Of a stretch of DNA of 64,000 bases, positions 10,205-20,620 are shown in pieces. The notes beneath the pieces are model-generated. The model was not told the DNA's origin. It worked only from the letters and a program-made list of their open reading frames with translations, and made no database searches. Each line of letters starts with the position of its first letter. Position 1 is the stretch's first letter. Origin of the DNA: Blastobasis lacticolella (Eukaryota > Arthropoda > Insecta > Lepidoptera > Blastobasidae). The stretch spans positions 4,414,501 to 4,478,500 of the forward strand of contig LR990053.1 in the NCBI GenBank assembly GCA_905147135.1, written 5' to 3'. Position numbers and translations under genes: made by a program.

Positions 10205-10440
10205 GATATGTGGCAGAAGCCGGTAATGAAATACAAAGTTGATGAAGCCAGTAATGGCTACAAGCTAATATACGCTGGCTTTCCGAGTAGGGACACTGTG
10301 CAAGGGGTGGTGCTCTCTGAGAAGTTTCGGGACTGTGTCTTGAACGTAAAGGGTGTAAGAGGTATTATGGTTGTTGGATATTATTGAAGCACCTACGCTC
10401 CACAAGTCGGTTACAGCGACGCGGACAAGGCATTGTTCTG
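10205..10440 (+). pseudogene. RTE-type endonuclease fragment
   Basis: The frame reads NGYKLIYAGFPSRDTVQGVV then LSEKFRDCVLNV. After a frameshift near 10385, YAPQVGYSDADKALF follows. This order (GYKLIYAG...GVV, then YAPQVG) is typical of RTE-clade LINE endonuclease N-termini. It is truncated on both sides. Confidence 0.75.
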
Positions 10441-10569
10441 AGACTAAATACTACATAATATTACGTTGCCACATGGTATTGTTGTGAATCTCATTCGAAT
10501 TTGTTGGCGTGGCGTTAAACCGCCCGTGCTCGGTGAGTATCTGTGAAGTAACATGGTCTGGATCTACCC

Positions 10570-10896
10570 ATCATCATCATCTTGGCGTTCATGTCCCGAT
10601 TGTGCGCCTTGGCCATAATCCAGGATTTGGTGATCAAGTAATTACAGTGGAGCGACTGCCGTCTGACCTCCGTGACCCTACTACCAGGGGAACCTGACCA
10701 GATTGGATCATGGTTACAAATTCAGTTTGCAGTGTCTGAATTTGCAGGTTTCCCTCACCGTAAGAGCATGGGTTAGCATTCAACTAATGTACATAACTCA
10801 GAAGAAAGTCATTGGTGCATGGCCACAGCGGGTTTCTAACCCGGTACATTTCGATTACGAATCGAATACCCTAACCCCTCGGCCACCGACGCTCGC
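10570..10896 (-). mobile_element. SINE family A, near full length
   Basis: On the minus strand the order is tRNA-like head, tctgagttatgtacattagt, cttacggtgagg, and the tail ending in the reverse complement of 'catcatcatcttggcg'. The body lacks about 25 bp in its middle compared with other copies. Confidence 0.85.
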
Positions 10897-11619
10897 ACCG
10901 TGCTTCTAAATAAATAAAAATAGAAATACGGGTCAGTTTAATCATTTAATTAAACAAAAAAGAAGACATAAAAGAGGAAGGACCGGCTGCGCCATTCCGC
11001 AGTCCTTTCACTGAAGTTTAAATAAATGAACATCCCTAACGAAGTAAAGAAACGTTGTTTATTTCTCACTAAGCAAAAGAGACATTAAAAATGATACGAT
11101 TCACGATGAAGTGGCCGTCTTAGGGATTTTAATTTTGTCTCCATGAAGTAAGATGGGTCTCACGATCTTTCTCCGTAATTTTTTACCCTTTCTTCTTGAC
11201 AATAAATTATTTTTATATAGGGTTTGGCTTACAATGTAGCCTATTAAACAGGTGCTGTAATATTTTTTGGCTTTTAGTAAAAAAAATCGCGTCTATTTTC
11301 ATTCTTTAATGTAACCTTTTATATACATTCTTTCAATAATTTGACGTTTTTAATGTGTGTTTGTGACTTGGTGAAATAGAATTCTACATAATATGAAAAA
11401 GCAAAGCAATAATAAAAAATGAAAAATAAAGGGATAGCACTTCTATTTTCATCTTCAAGAAACGTGTAAAAGAGCACTACCTTTCTCTATCTGTCTAATA
11501 TATGTATGTATGTGTATATGTATTTGTATGTATGAATGTATATGTATTTGTTTTCAATGTAGGTATATAGGTATGTATTTATTTATGTATTGTATTAGTT
11601 AAGCATCATTATTTTGTTT
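10897..11619. other. No gene recognised
   Basis: AT-rich sequence. A (tatgtatg)-type microsatellite lies at about 11500-11590 and probably belongs to the LINE tail that follows. Confidence 0.4.
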
Positions 11620-11796
11620 TTGCTACAGTACTGTGCACGTCTTTACTGCATTTAATTATCACGATCTCTCTGCTGTAGGCCTGCTGGAAGAAATTTCTTT
11701 ATAGAAATAAGTTGGCCTGTTATGTCTGATATATGATGTAATATATTTTTGTAACAATCATGTGTACAATAAATGGTTAAATAAATAAATAAAAAT
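11620..11796 (+). mobile_element. LINE 3' UTR tail (family with AATAAATGG end)
   Basis: Contains taggcctgctggaagaaatt, tatagaaataagttggcctg and gtacaataaatggttaaata, then a (taaa)n tail. Minus-strand relatives with 'aactctttattgca' are at 23428-23490 and 26265-26415. Confidence 0.65.
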
Positions 11797-11992
11797 AATG
11801 AAATCACAAACAACGCCATCTGGCGACGAATTGTGATACTTTTCGAATTAACTGCTTTATATCATTATGCTGTAGAAAGTCATTTGGTGTACTATTGAAT
11901 ACGTTTACTAACAATAAAAACCATAATACAATTACTAAGCACTCTAACGAATGAAAGAATGGTAACAGAAATTTAGTAGGTATGGCAGATAA
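11797..11992. repeat. Dispersed repeat G, copy 1
   Basis: About 190 bp shared with 60880-61072: aatcacaaacaacgccatct, cattgaatacgtttacta-type and aatcataatacaat-type segments, ending near gaaatttag. No ORF. Family unknown. Confidence 0.65.
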
Positions 11993-12090
11993 TACCTCAG
12001 AGAAAATAAAACAACACGTTTGTTTTTTGTTATCTAATTTATGTTATTTAATTAGAGTATTTGGCCATATTCTGTAAGCTGACAGGTATT

Positions 12091-12345
12091 ATCATAATCA
12101 CAGCCCATAACGATCCACTGCAGGAGTTAGGGCGTCTCCCACGATAGGCTATATAGTGTTATTGCCGTAATCTCCACGCTTGGCAGGCGGGTTGGAGATC
12201 GCAGTGTTATAAATATAACAATGGAAGAACCTGCTGCCCATTTTCCAGCCTATAGACACTCTAGATATTTTGCCTAGGAATCATTAGTCGCCGTGTACAG
12301 GGTTGGTGCTATCTACACTGCCGGACACCACACGGCCAACGGACA
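12091..12345 (-). mobile_element. RTE LINE 3' end
   Basis: The minus strand ends 'gtggatcgttatgggctgtg-attatgat' and contains aacccgcctgccaagcgtgg, the hallmark 3' segment of lepidopteran RTE elements. It starts near ggccgtgtggtgtccggcag. Not coding. Confidence 0.75.
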
Positions 12346-12373
12346 GGTATTTAATTAATTATAATTATGCTTG

Positions 12374-12520
12374 GACCAAAGTAAGCAAAGCTTGTGATAT
12401 GGGTGTTAGATAACTGACAAACTACTTATATAGTTATTTTTAAATACTTACTTATTATATACATACTACACCCAGACCCGTAACAGAAACTAAAATTTAT
12501 CATTTAAATTTCTATATATT
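12374..12520 (-). mobile_element. SINE family B fragment (middle and 3' half)
   Basis: The plus strand shows aagtaagcaaagcttgtgat, tagataactgacaaactact and acacccagacccgtaacaga. The tRNA-like head and extreme tail are missing. Confidence 0.75.
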
Positions 12521-12783
12521 ACCAATATAGTGAGATTTATTGCTTAATAGCGACCGCGAATAGCATGGGCTTCGTAAGGGTTTTCTCAACTTTCTTAAGT
12601 ATAATAATATGCATGTATTATACGTACAAACCTTCCGGAAGAAATTCTGTAATTGATGCTGAAAACTGCATCAGAATCAGTGGCGTCGTTTAGAAGGAGT
12701 TAGCGGAAATACTTACAGATAGACGCGGAAAGCGACTATGTACATAGATAAATATTACAGGAATAGCTACTGAGTGAGACGTT

Positions 12784-13025
12784 AGACGACCTGAGTGGTT
12801 TAGTTGGTTAACATGCCGGTCTCCACACAGAGGTCCCGGGTTCAATTCCCAGCCGAGCAGTTTAATTGATGTATTTTAATTTCTGTTACGAGTCTGGGTG
12901 TAGTATGTATATTATTAAGCATGAATTAAAAAAACTACATATTTAGTTTATCAGTTACATAATACAAGCTTTGCTTACTTTGGGGCTAGATGGCGCTGTG
13001 TGAAATTTCCAAGCATATATTATTA
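12784..13025 (+). mobile_element. SINE family B, full length
   Basis: tRNA-like head with A box tggtttagttgg and B box ggttcaattcc at about 12797-12848, then the body (gttacgagtctgggtgtag) and the tail gctagatggcgctgtgtgaa. It is followed by AT-rich sequence and then a second partial tail. Confidence 0.9.
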
Positions 13026-13039
13026 TATTATATATATTA

Positions 13040-13133
13040 TTATATTAGTTATCTAACAGCCTCAACACAAGCTTTGCTTACTTTGGGTCTAGATGGCGCT
13101 GTGTGAATTTGTCCTAGCATATTTATTTATTTA
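13040..13133 (+). mobile_element. SINE family B, tail only
   Basis: Repeats the last 90 or so bp of the SINE just upstream (tatctaacagcctcaacaca ... gctagatggcgctgtgtgaa ... tttatttattt). It is either a 5'-truncated second insertion or a local duplication. Confidence 0.75.
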
Positions 13134-13314
13134 TGACTACTGACTTACGGTCAACGATCCTGAGGATGCTCTGTGAAGGAGCGAAATACGTGTCGAGGTG
13201 TACCAGTAATAGTGACGTGGTGGTGGTGTAGGGGGGGCACTAGTGGTGACACTAGTGATAAAGGTGCAGTGAGGTGATCCATTAACAGGTAAGACTAAAC
13301 TAAAAACTTCATAT

Positions 13315-13684
13315 ATATCTTCTATAAGGAGCGTCAATGACCGAACGGTTAGGGTATCCGACTCGTAACCGAGAGGTACCGGGTTCGAATATCGCCACGG
13401 CCATGTACCAATGACTCTTTTCTGGGTTACGTACATTAGTTGAATACTAACCGATGCTCTTACGGTGAGGGAAAACATCGTGATGAAACCTGCACATTCA
13501 GGTAACTGAATGTGTAATCATGATCCTGTCTGGTCAGGTACCAGATAGTAGGTAGCAGGGTCACGGAGGTGAGATGGCAGTCGCTCCATTGTAATTACCT
13601 GATCGGCCAAATCTTGGATCATGGCCAAGGCGGGCCTCGGGTCCTTGTGCGCGGGAGCACATCCGAATATAAGGCCATGATGAT
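13315..13684 (+). mobile_element. SINE family A, full length with target-site duplication
   Basis: The head at 13329-13402 has an aberrant A box (tgaccgaacggtt) and a B-box-like ggttcgaatat. The body and the tail (aaggccatgatgatga) are complete. The flanks 13293-13314 and 13685-13706 match at 21 of 22 positions (gactaaactaaaaacttcat versus gactaagctaaaaacttcat), a clear target-site duplication. Confidence 0.9.
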
Positions 13685-13896
13685 GACTAAGCTAAAAACT
13701 TCATATGTTACTTACTATGATGGCACAGCGGTCTAAAATCAGTCTGGCCTCCGACACTAAAAAGCTCTCCGCTCTGTCTTGTGCCACCTTATGCCAACAG
13801 TCAGCCCGGAGTTGCGACAGATCTCTTTTCCAAGTATGCCTTCTTCACTGTCCGATCCTCTCCCATCCTCTCTTCGTGACCAATCCAGCGAAGCCA

Positions 13897-14158
13897 TATC
13901 ATCATCACAGCCCATAACAGTCCACTGCAGGACTAGGGCCTATCCCACGAAAGGGGAGGTTATTGCCATAATCTCCACGCTTGGTAGGCGGGTTGGAAAT
14001 CGCAGTGCTATAAATATAACATTGGAAAACGCTGCTGACCATTTTTCAGGCTACGGAGACTCTATCTTTTGTCTCGAAAACTTTTGTCGCCTCGTACGAT
14101 ACCCACGAGTGTAAGGGGTTCGTGCTATTCTACTCTACCGGACACTACACGGCACACT
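13897..14158 (-). mobile_element. RTE LINE 3' end
   Basis: Same family as 12091-12345: the plus strand begins atcatcatcacagcccataa, then aaaggggaggttattgcc and ggcgggttggaaatcgcagt. Confidence 0.8.
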
Positions 14159-15407
14159 CTACCGAAGCATAGCCATATATTAACAACTAAAATCTTATCG
14201 ATTTTCGCAAATTAATGCCTGAAATGATAAATAGTCCAGAATTATCGTTATCATATATTGCATGCTTCTATTAACTAGAGTTCTACAAAATTCCTTTACA
14301 CTTTTATTCAGAAAAGTCCCAACTCATTCAGTGTTTCTACACTATGAGCCAGTGAGTACAGGGTGCTGTGTGAGTTTTTAGCCAATAAGCCGTTTCCATT
14401 AGCTTGAAATGAGATAGCACAATGTTTTGTTCTGTTCCGTTTTCTGTTCAAACTGAGCGCATTGCATGCGAGGTGGTAGTGCGAGTGCCGTTGCATATAT
14501 TTTATATGAATTTAGGTATCTCAACGTAGGTTCTAAAGGGCAGTATCTTCGTTTTCTCCCTGCAATCTGAGACCATAAAGAATTTATTTTCCCTTGGAGT
14601 CTTCTCCACAGTTTTTTGCTAAAAATGTGTAATTGGTTTTAAGAAAAGAAGGGAACAGCTACAGTGGTTCCAGAACTTGCTCTCATAAACAAGCAAAGGC
14701 AATAACAAAAGAAAAACACTAAAACAGTTACCATAGTAAACATCGCTTATAGCAATTGCAAAATAAAGAACTCACAATATTATCATCATCACTCTGTCGT
14801 CAAGTTTGGTCGTACAATGCATGAGGGCTCGGGGTCCGCCTTCCTACTTTCCTTCCTTCCACATTGTTCGGTCTTCGGAATCCTTGGTGGCGTATTTGTG
14901 AACAAGCTTGTGGCATGGCCGTTTATTTTATTCTTTTTCCCCACGTAATTTGCCGGTCTGCGTGGCCATATCAACGAAGGCACTCTTGCGGAAAAGGCTT
15001 ATACGAATGTGGGCATTCGGATACAGTCTTTAGACTTCAATTCCAGACATTTTTATTTCAATGCGATAGGTACCACTTACCATCATAAAAAAACAGTATC
15101 CTGTTTGAGGCGCTCTATGTAGGCCAAGTCTCGCTGATGTACCGTTAAGATGGGCAAGCTGCTGATGTGATGGTACATTTTCACATTGCATGGGGAACAT
15201 AATACGAACGTTTACAAAATGTTTCTTTCGTTCAAGAATAAAAACTTACAAAACAAACAAGTATTATTGATTATGTCAGGCGTTAATTCGCGAGACTCCA
15301 TAATTCATTTGTTGTTGAATGAATTGTTAATGAAACAGCTATTCCTTTTTTGGTACATTACCAAATACCAAATATCAAAATTCAAAAGGTATATTAGAGG
15401 TCCCTTC
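14159..15407. other. No gene recognised
   Basis: Mixed unique-looking sequence. It is GC-richer at 14800-15010, with short frames of about 60-75 codons on both strands and no recognisable domain. Confidence 0.4.
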
Positions 15408-15525
15408 AGAGGCGGGCAACGCATTAGTGACTCCCCTGGTGTTGCTGATGTCCTAAGGCGGCGGTGACCACTTTCCATCAGGTGGCCCGCTTGCCTGTTT
15501 GTCTGCTGTGTAACATAAAAAAAAA
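15408..15525 (+). mobile_element. Family D retroelement, 3' end with poly(A)
   Basis: Contains ggcgggcaacgcattagtga, ccactttccatcaggtggcc and cgcttgcctgtttg, then a poly(A) run. 5' truncated. Confidence 0.75.
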
Positions 15526-16214
15526 CTCATTCTCCTATCTATTTCGATCTTGCATCTAGCCGTATATTAAGCAGCAGCATCCAGTAACATAATTTTGATC
15601 TTGTATCTAATTCTATAAGCCGTATTTTTATAGCCAGTGACATATATAATTTTTACATTAGATTGAAATAATGTAGGTTCACATTATTATTTCGCACCCC
15701 AGCTCCCGTACTAGCGGGTAATGGACGCTCGCTGCATTCTGTTTCTTTGTACGTCACGTGTACGGACAGTGTAACTCGCTGCACCCCGCCCCTCCGTTCA
15801 TCGATCATGTTTTTGTTGCCGACGGTATCGTATAATGTACTAATGACTTCTCGGCGCCTTCAAAGGGGAAGGACAGGATTATACCACCGTACTCGGCTTT
15901 AGGGATTTTGACTGAGTCAGGCTGGTATTATCAGTTCAGTCTGTATCAGAAAAAGTCGGTTCCGTAGTTATTATAAACTAGATTATCTTGTATGGAGGAT
16001 CTTTTATTTTCATTCATAGGTGTTGGGTTGGGATAGTGATAATGGGTTGATCACAGAAATGTAAATAAGTTATTTAGATAGGTAGTTATTACTAGTATTT
16101 TTTATTATGCCAAACAATATTGCCCTCACTGAAAAATGTGGATAGTATTATTCGATACATTATCATTATCACACATCGAAAATGGAGTTACCTATGCCCA
16201 AAACATTTGTGACC
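15526..16214. other. No gene recognised; GC-richer patch
   Basis: 15695-15900 is markedly GC-richer than its surroundings, with cgccttcaaaggggaaggac and several CpGs. I could not assign it to a repeat seen elsewhere or to an exon. Confidence 0.35.
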
Positions 16215-16352
16215 TTTTTTTTATATATATTATACAAGACAGGCAATTTGACCACCATCTCACCTGTTGGTAAGTGACGATGCTGCCGAAGATGGAGCAT
16301 GCCCGTCTTGGAACAGCCTATTCACTCTAGCCTTGAAGGCATTAAGACCCCG
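16215..16352 (-). mobile_element. 3' end of the long LINE family (copy 2)
   Basis: Reverse complement of the last 120 or so bp of the element at 1380-4730: ORF end AFKARVNRLFQDGHA-like, then the UTR caccaacaggtgagatgg-type and an A-rich tail. Heavily 5' truncated. Confidence 0.85.
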
Positions 16353-16384
16353 ACTGCCCGAATTATATCAGGTAATATCTGTCA

Positions 16385-16560
16385 CATAATCTATACACAG
16401 TATAAAAAAGTCGCTTCCCGCTATCTGTCCCTATGTATCAATATACGTTTAGGTATTTTAAACTACGCAACGGATTTTAATACAGTTTTCAACAATAGAT
16501 AGAGTTATTCAAGAGGAAGGTTTATAAGTAAGAAATAACAAAGCCGCGCCGGATCTACAA
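16385..16560 (+). repeat. Dispersed repeat J, copy 1
   Basis: Shares cttcccgctatctgtcccta, actacgcaacggattttaat, caatagatagagttattcaa and gaggaaggtttataag with copies at 41345-41540, 43020-43215, 43553-43750 and 62955-63195. Non-coding; family not identified. Confidence 0.65.
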
Positions 16561-16895
16561 GTGGAACCGCGTCTCTTCTTCTAAGCGTGTCGACTAGTGG
16601 TGGGTCAAATTCGCGAGGACCAGTGCTCCGCCACAGATACAGCGTTGTTCAACAAACCTACCCTACCTACCAACCTACCAACAAATCCTAGCGCGTACAG
16701 GTGGTAGGGCACGCTGGACAAATCAACAGTGCTTAATATAGTTTCGTGGATTTTTCGAAAACATTTTTTTCGGTGGTCGTTCACCAACAAATCTCTATTA
16801 ACAAGTGCTGCCGTACAACGCCGTCACATGGTTACATCAGTGGTAGAAATTAGTATGTACAAGCGACCAGCCTTGGCTTCGGATGGGTGCGTAAG

Positions 16896-17000
16896 ATTGC
16901 CACTTAGGTGGTAGACAAACTTACGGCCTGCCTGAAGCAGTTACCACAGTCTATAAACATTTCCAATACTAGGTGTGGGTACTCCCTTGCTGCCGACCCG
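16896..17000 (-). mobile_element. LINE 3' tail fragment (family of 55972-56193)
   Basis: The plus strand reads cttaggtggtagacaaactt and acggcctgcctgaagcagtt, matching the minus-strand tail at 62638-62875. Confidence 0.6.
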
Positions 17001-17004
17001 GCTA

Positions 17005-17372
17005 AAGCTAGTGTCCCCGAGCGCGCTCCAGTAAACTCCATACAAACGTTCTTTGACCATATTTTCAATATTACGCTATCAAAGCTAATGTAATTTTGTA
17101 GACCTAATCTACAAACCAATACCTAAGCTTGTGGTTTATCAGATTTTCGTTGAAATATATTATTTCAAAGTTACACAGGATTTAAAATTTGTATGGATCC
17201 CTTAAATTAACGATATATTTATTTTACCAAAAAGCTAAAAACCACAAGAATAGGTGTTGGTTTCTGGATCACGTCTACAAAATTTCATTGGCTTTGACAG
17301 CGTAATAATGAAAATATGATCAAACGACGTTTGTGTGCGGCGCGCTCGGAGGGAGACTCCTCTTAAAACTTT
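17005..17372. mobile_element. Long-inverted-repeat MITE, family H, copy 1
   Basis: The left arm (tttgaccatattttcaatat, tacgctatcaaagctaatgt, attttgtagacc) pairs with the right arm in reverse complement (tttgatcatattttcattat, tacgctgtcaaagccaatga, attttgtagacg). The arms are 120 or so bp with scattered mismatches and together form nearly the whole element. A second, right-truncated copy is at 55598-55825. Confidence 0.75.
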
Positions 17373-17381
17373 TTCATTCCA

Positions 17382-17732
17382 TGTTTTTTTTTTAATTATG
17401 TCATACGATAGTCAAACAGGCAAGCGGGCCACCTGATGGGAAGTAGTCACCACTGCCTATAGACATTAGCAACACCAAGAGTATCGCCAATGCGTTGCCC
17501 ACCTCTATAACACGTTGCTCTGGCAGCAAAAAGTCAAATGCCACTCCACTGCCAAAGCCACAGATCCCCAAATCCCCACCCCATGGAGCACTGGAAACCT
17601 TACTCACCGGCAGAAACACAATACTATTTAAAAGAGTATTATTTAGCTGCGATATTCTGTAAGGTGGAGGTACTTCCCCAGTTGGGCGGCTCCAATTCGA
17701 ACGAGATACCCCGCTATGCCCTACCTCTCTTA
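17382..17732 (-). mobile_element. Family D retroelement, near full length
   Basis: Reverse complement of the copies at 29511-29798 and 48882-49216. It includes both 'gagaggtagggcatagcggg' at the 5' end and a T-rich (poly(A)) 3' end at about 17382-17395. No internal Pol III promoter is obvious, so it may be a 5'-truncated LINE rather than a SINE. Confidence 0.8.
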
Positions 17733-17843
17733 AAATATGTGTGTCTCCATGTGTGTGTGTGTGTGACAGTGGAAGCTGAGACGTATCGTCTTTTACATTT
17801 CACAGTGGGGGAATTTCAGATATTATATTAAAAGTATATAAAA

Positions 17844-18179
17844 AAATAATCATCTTGGCGTTAATGTCCCGGTTGTGCTCTCGCGCACGAGGGCCCGGCG
17901 TCCGCTGTGACCATGATCCAGGATTTGGCAGACTGCCATCTGACCTCCATGACCCTGCTACCAGGGGAAACTGACCAGATTGGATCCTGGTTACACATCC
18001 AGTCGCCTTAATGTGCAGGTTTCATCACAATAATTTCCCTCACCGTAAGAGCATCGGTTAGTATTCAACTAATGTACATAACTCAGAAAACAGTCATTGG
18101 TACATGGCCGGAGCGGGATTCGAACCCGGGACCTCTGACTTACGAGTCGGATACTCTAACCGCTCGGCCACCGACGCTC
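17844..18179 (-). mobile_element. SINE family A, full length, flanked by a 21-bp duplication
   Basis: The head (A box tggccgagcggtt, B box ggttcgaatcc) is at the 18130-18178 side and the tail at 17848. The 21 bases at 17823-17843 recur exactly at 18180-18200, a perfect target-site duplication that fixes both ends of the family: the 5' end begins agcgtcggtggccgagc and the 3' end is 'gccaagatgattatt'-like. About 50 bp of the body are missing relative to other copies. Confidence 0.95.
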
Positions 18180-18212
18180 TTATATTAAAAGTATATAAAA
18201 CTACATTAAATT

Positions 18213-18302
18213 TGTTGCAGGTAGCCGGAAACAGACAGGCGTGGAAGCTTGGGGAGGAGGGTTACGTTCGGAGACGGACACACTATGGGCTGATTATGAT
18301 GA
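18213..18302 (+). mobile_element. LINE 3' end fragment
   Basis: The frame reads AGNRQAWKLGEEGYVRRRTH, followed by a (gatgatga)-type tail. This resembles RTE-type LINE C-termini. It lies just after the SINE target duplication. Confidence 0.5.
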
Positions 18303-19160
18303 CGATGAAATTGAAAAGTCAAAAGTTCGGCGTGTCTCACTAGATGGCGCTGCTTAGACAGGATTCTCAAGTATAGAATTTGGTAACCGAAGTTACTCGG
18401 AAAGGTGTTTCGTGAAAAGGTACTTAATTTTAATATTGTTTCTAGGAAGAAAGCGCAAAATGTGTACATTTTTATTTATCTAACGGTGTCATTTTGATTT
18501 ATTTTTGAGAAACCTGCCTAATCAACGCCATCTATTAGAAATAGAAATATTTATTTGTCTATAAATTAACAGGTTTGTATCGTTATAAATTTTTAAAATA
18601 AAAATATATAGACAAAATGGTCCATGACTCAGTGTTTGGGTGCAGGCAAAACCCACACCCGCTGGTATTCTGTCATGGCCAGACTTAATACTAAAAATAA
18701 CAACGTAAAGTTTATATATACATACATACACAATAAAATTATACAGTTAAAATGGCACAAAAAATTAATTAGAATAAACTTACAGTCTAAAGGTATTACA
18801 TATACAATTATAATGGCACAAAAAGATTTAAAATTATTTAGGTATAACAGTATTACTAAGAAAATTAGATAATTTAATAATTAGATTGTTGAACATCACC
18901 ACAAACCGTAGTCTAGACCTTCACTCCCCCTATTAAAGTTATTAGAACTATTTTTTCCTTTTAATCGGCTTTGGGAAAATCTTCCATTGCTACACCACAT
19001 TGCACTGAAGGCACGTTTTATCATGCCGCTGCGTTCTGAATGAAATTCCTTGCTAGGATGGTCTGTTTTGTAGGATTTGAGCGTTCAGTAAATGAAAATC
19101 TCGATTAGTTCAAATACGGTGATGGATATATTATGAAATAATCCTGGCGAATCAAATAAA
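18303..19160. other. No gene recognised
   Basis: Mostly AT-rich. Two short stretches, 18340-18350 and 18525-18540, resemble the 'atggcgctg' and 'acgccatct' ends of SINE tails but are too short to call. Confidence 0.4.
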
Positions 19161-19164
19161 TTTT

Positions 19165-19413
19165 GCTTATATTTCATTTATTTATTTATTCTGTGTACTT
19201 TAAACATGCTTATCGTCAGGATCCCACTGCACATCAGCACTGACTGTAGCTTATGCTGAGTTAGGGTATTTTTTTTGGGATGGCATGGTAAATGATTTAT
19301 TGTATTTGTATGTTTGTATCTACTTTATTTAAGCATTGAACTGTTCTAAAAGTACCTTAATATATGTAAACGTTTATGGATTTTTTGTAATGCCAAAATA
19401 AATCATGTCTATG
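19165..19413 (+). mobile_element. 3' UTR of the Jockey-like LINE family
   Basis: Matches the 3' tail of the dead LINE at 51435-53190: tttatttatttattctgtgt, ggatcccactgcacatcagc, gtaaacgtttatggattttt and aaataaatcatgtctatg. The (tgtcta) tail is interrupted by the TRIM that follows and resumes at 19855. Confidence 0.8.
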
Positions 19414-19574
19414 TGTCTATGACACAATCTCTTTTGATTATATTTTTATACTCTGTTTTTTGTCTATTCTTATTGCAGTGTAACGAAGATACATACATTT
19501 CACAAATATATTAATTTAAAATATTAAAGGGTAGTTTAACTAGTAAAAGTCCTAGAAAAGTGTTGTCCTTTACA
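19414..19574 (+). repeat. TRIM 5' LTR
   Basis: 161 bp, TGT...ACA. It differs from the 3' LTR at four single bases (c/a near the start, g/c, t/c and g/a near the end). Confidence 0.9.
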
Positions 19575-19590
19575 TGGTGCCGAAACCCGA
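19575..19590 (+). promoter_or_regulatory. TRIM primer binding site
   Basis: TGGTGCCGAAACCCGA directly abuts the 5' LTR. It starts with the TGG expected opposite a tRNA CCA 3' end. The priming tRNA was not identified. Confidence 0.8.
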
Positions 19591-19693
19591 ATTAGTTGAC
19601 TAATAATGTTTGATAGTTAAGTTAAGATTATAAGTTAATGTTTTGTTTAATGTTAATGCTAAGTTAATTTTAATTTATCCTTCCTGGGGAGCA

Positions 19694-19854
19694 TGTATAT
19701 GACACAATCTCTTTTGATTATATTTTTATACTCTGTTTTTTGTCTATTCTTATTGCAGTCTAACGAAGATACATACATTTCACAAATATATTAATTTAAA
19801 ATATTAAAGGGCAGTTTAACTAGTAAAAGTCCTAGAAAAGTGTTATCCTTTACA
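19694..19854 (+). repeat. TRIM 3' LTR
   Basis: 161 bp, TGT...ACA, preceded by ctggggagca (polypurine-like) and followed by the CTATG target duplication. Confidence 0.9.
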
Positions 19855-19859
19855 CTATG

Positions 19860-20367
19860 TCTATATAAACCAAAAAAGGTGCCCTAGTTTATAAATATAA
19901 CCACCGCTGGACGTGGTGAAATGAGAAATAAGGGCTTTTGTCGGTCTTGCCTATTGAAGTCCTGGGTCTTGAATATTCATCTTGTTCAGTTCTGTTGTTG
20001 ATATTTAATATATACCCTTGTATAATATATTCTATTTAAAATGAAGTGTGATGATGATCGAACAAATAACTTTCAAATATCGTAACTAACAGTTTCAGAA
20101 AATACGAATTCATATTATTGGCTTTCTTCCAAGCTATGTTACTGATTTTGCAACCTAATACTTGAACCGCTTTAAAGAGTGTCTTGCAAAGTTGTCGTGT
20201 TGAAAAATATCCTCTCAAGAAGAATAGTGGGAAACCTAAAAATATACGCCAAGGGTCGTTTAAAAACCTTGAGCACAAAAAATGTAAAGCTGAAAAACAC
20301 TAGGTCTAGTAATATTTAAATAGGTATTTTATTTGTCTAACGTTTTATTGGTGAGAGGTATATCTAA
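19860..20367. other. No gene recognised
   Basis: AT-rich sequence with no repeat I can match and no exon signature. Confidence 0.4.
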
Positions 20368-20432
20368 CTATACATAGTGTATAACAAAGTCGTTTTCCGC
20401 CGTCTGTCCCAATATGGGAAAATATTTTTCAA
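20368..20432 (+). repeat. Dispersed repeat J fragment
   Basis: tatacatagtgtataacaaa followed by tcgttttccgccgtctgtcc, the 5' end of repeat J. Confidence 0.55.
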
Positions 20433-20534
20433 ATTGACTCTTCAATCTCCGTCTACCATCATACCATCAGGCATATCAGGTGAACCTCTTAATACGTCCC
20501 CTGCTCAAAACATCTCTGGAGCATAGGTAGGGCC

Positions 20535-20620
20535 TTTTTTTATCTACGCAGTTGCAAACGAGCAGACAGCCTACTGATGGTAAACGGTAACTGTCGCTTA
20601 TAACCCCCAGCGAGCACCTT
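20535..20620 (-). mobile_element. LINE 3' tail fragment
   Basis: A T-rich start (poly(A) on the minus strand) is followed by acgcagttgcaaacgagcag and cctactgatggtaaacggta. The same tail is at 36010-36085. Confidence 0.6.

Larger units (their letters stand above)
19414..19854 (+). mobile_element. TRIM: terminal-repeat retrotransposon in miniature
   Basis: A 441-bp element with two direct 161-bp LTRs (19414-19574 and 19694-19854) that differ at 4 positions (157/161). Both begin TGT and end ACA. A primer-binding-site-like TGGTGCCGAAACCCG starts at 19575, immediately after the first LTR. A short purine-containing tract (ctggggagca) ends directly before the second LTR. The 5-bp duplication CTATG flanks the element (19409-19413 and 19855-19859). 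The 119-bp interior has no coding capacity, so mobilisation must depend on another LTR element's proteins. The structure is complete by every standard criterion for a TRIM. The family is not named here because no search was possible. Confidence 0.92.
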
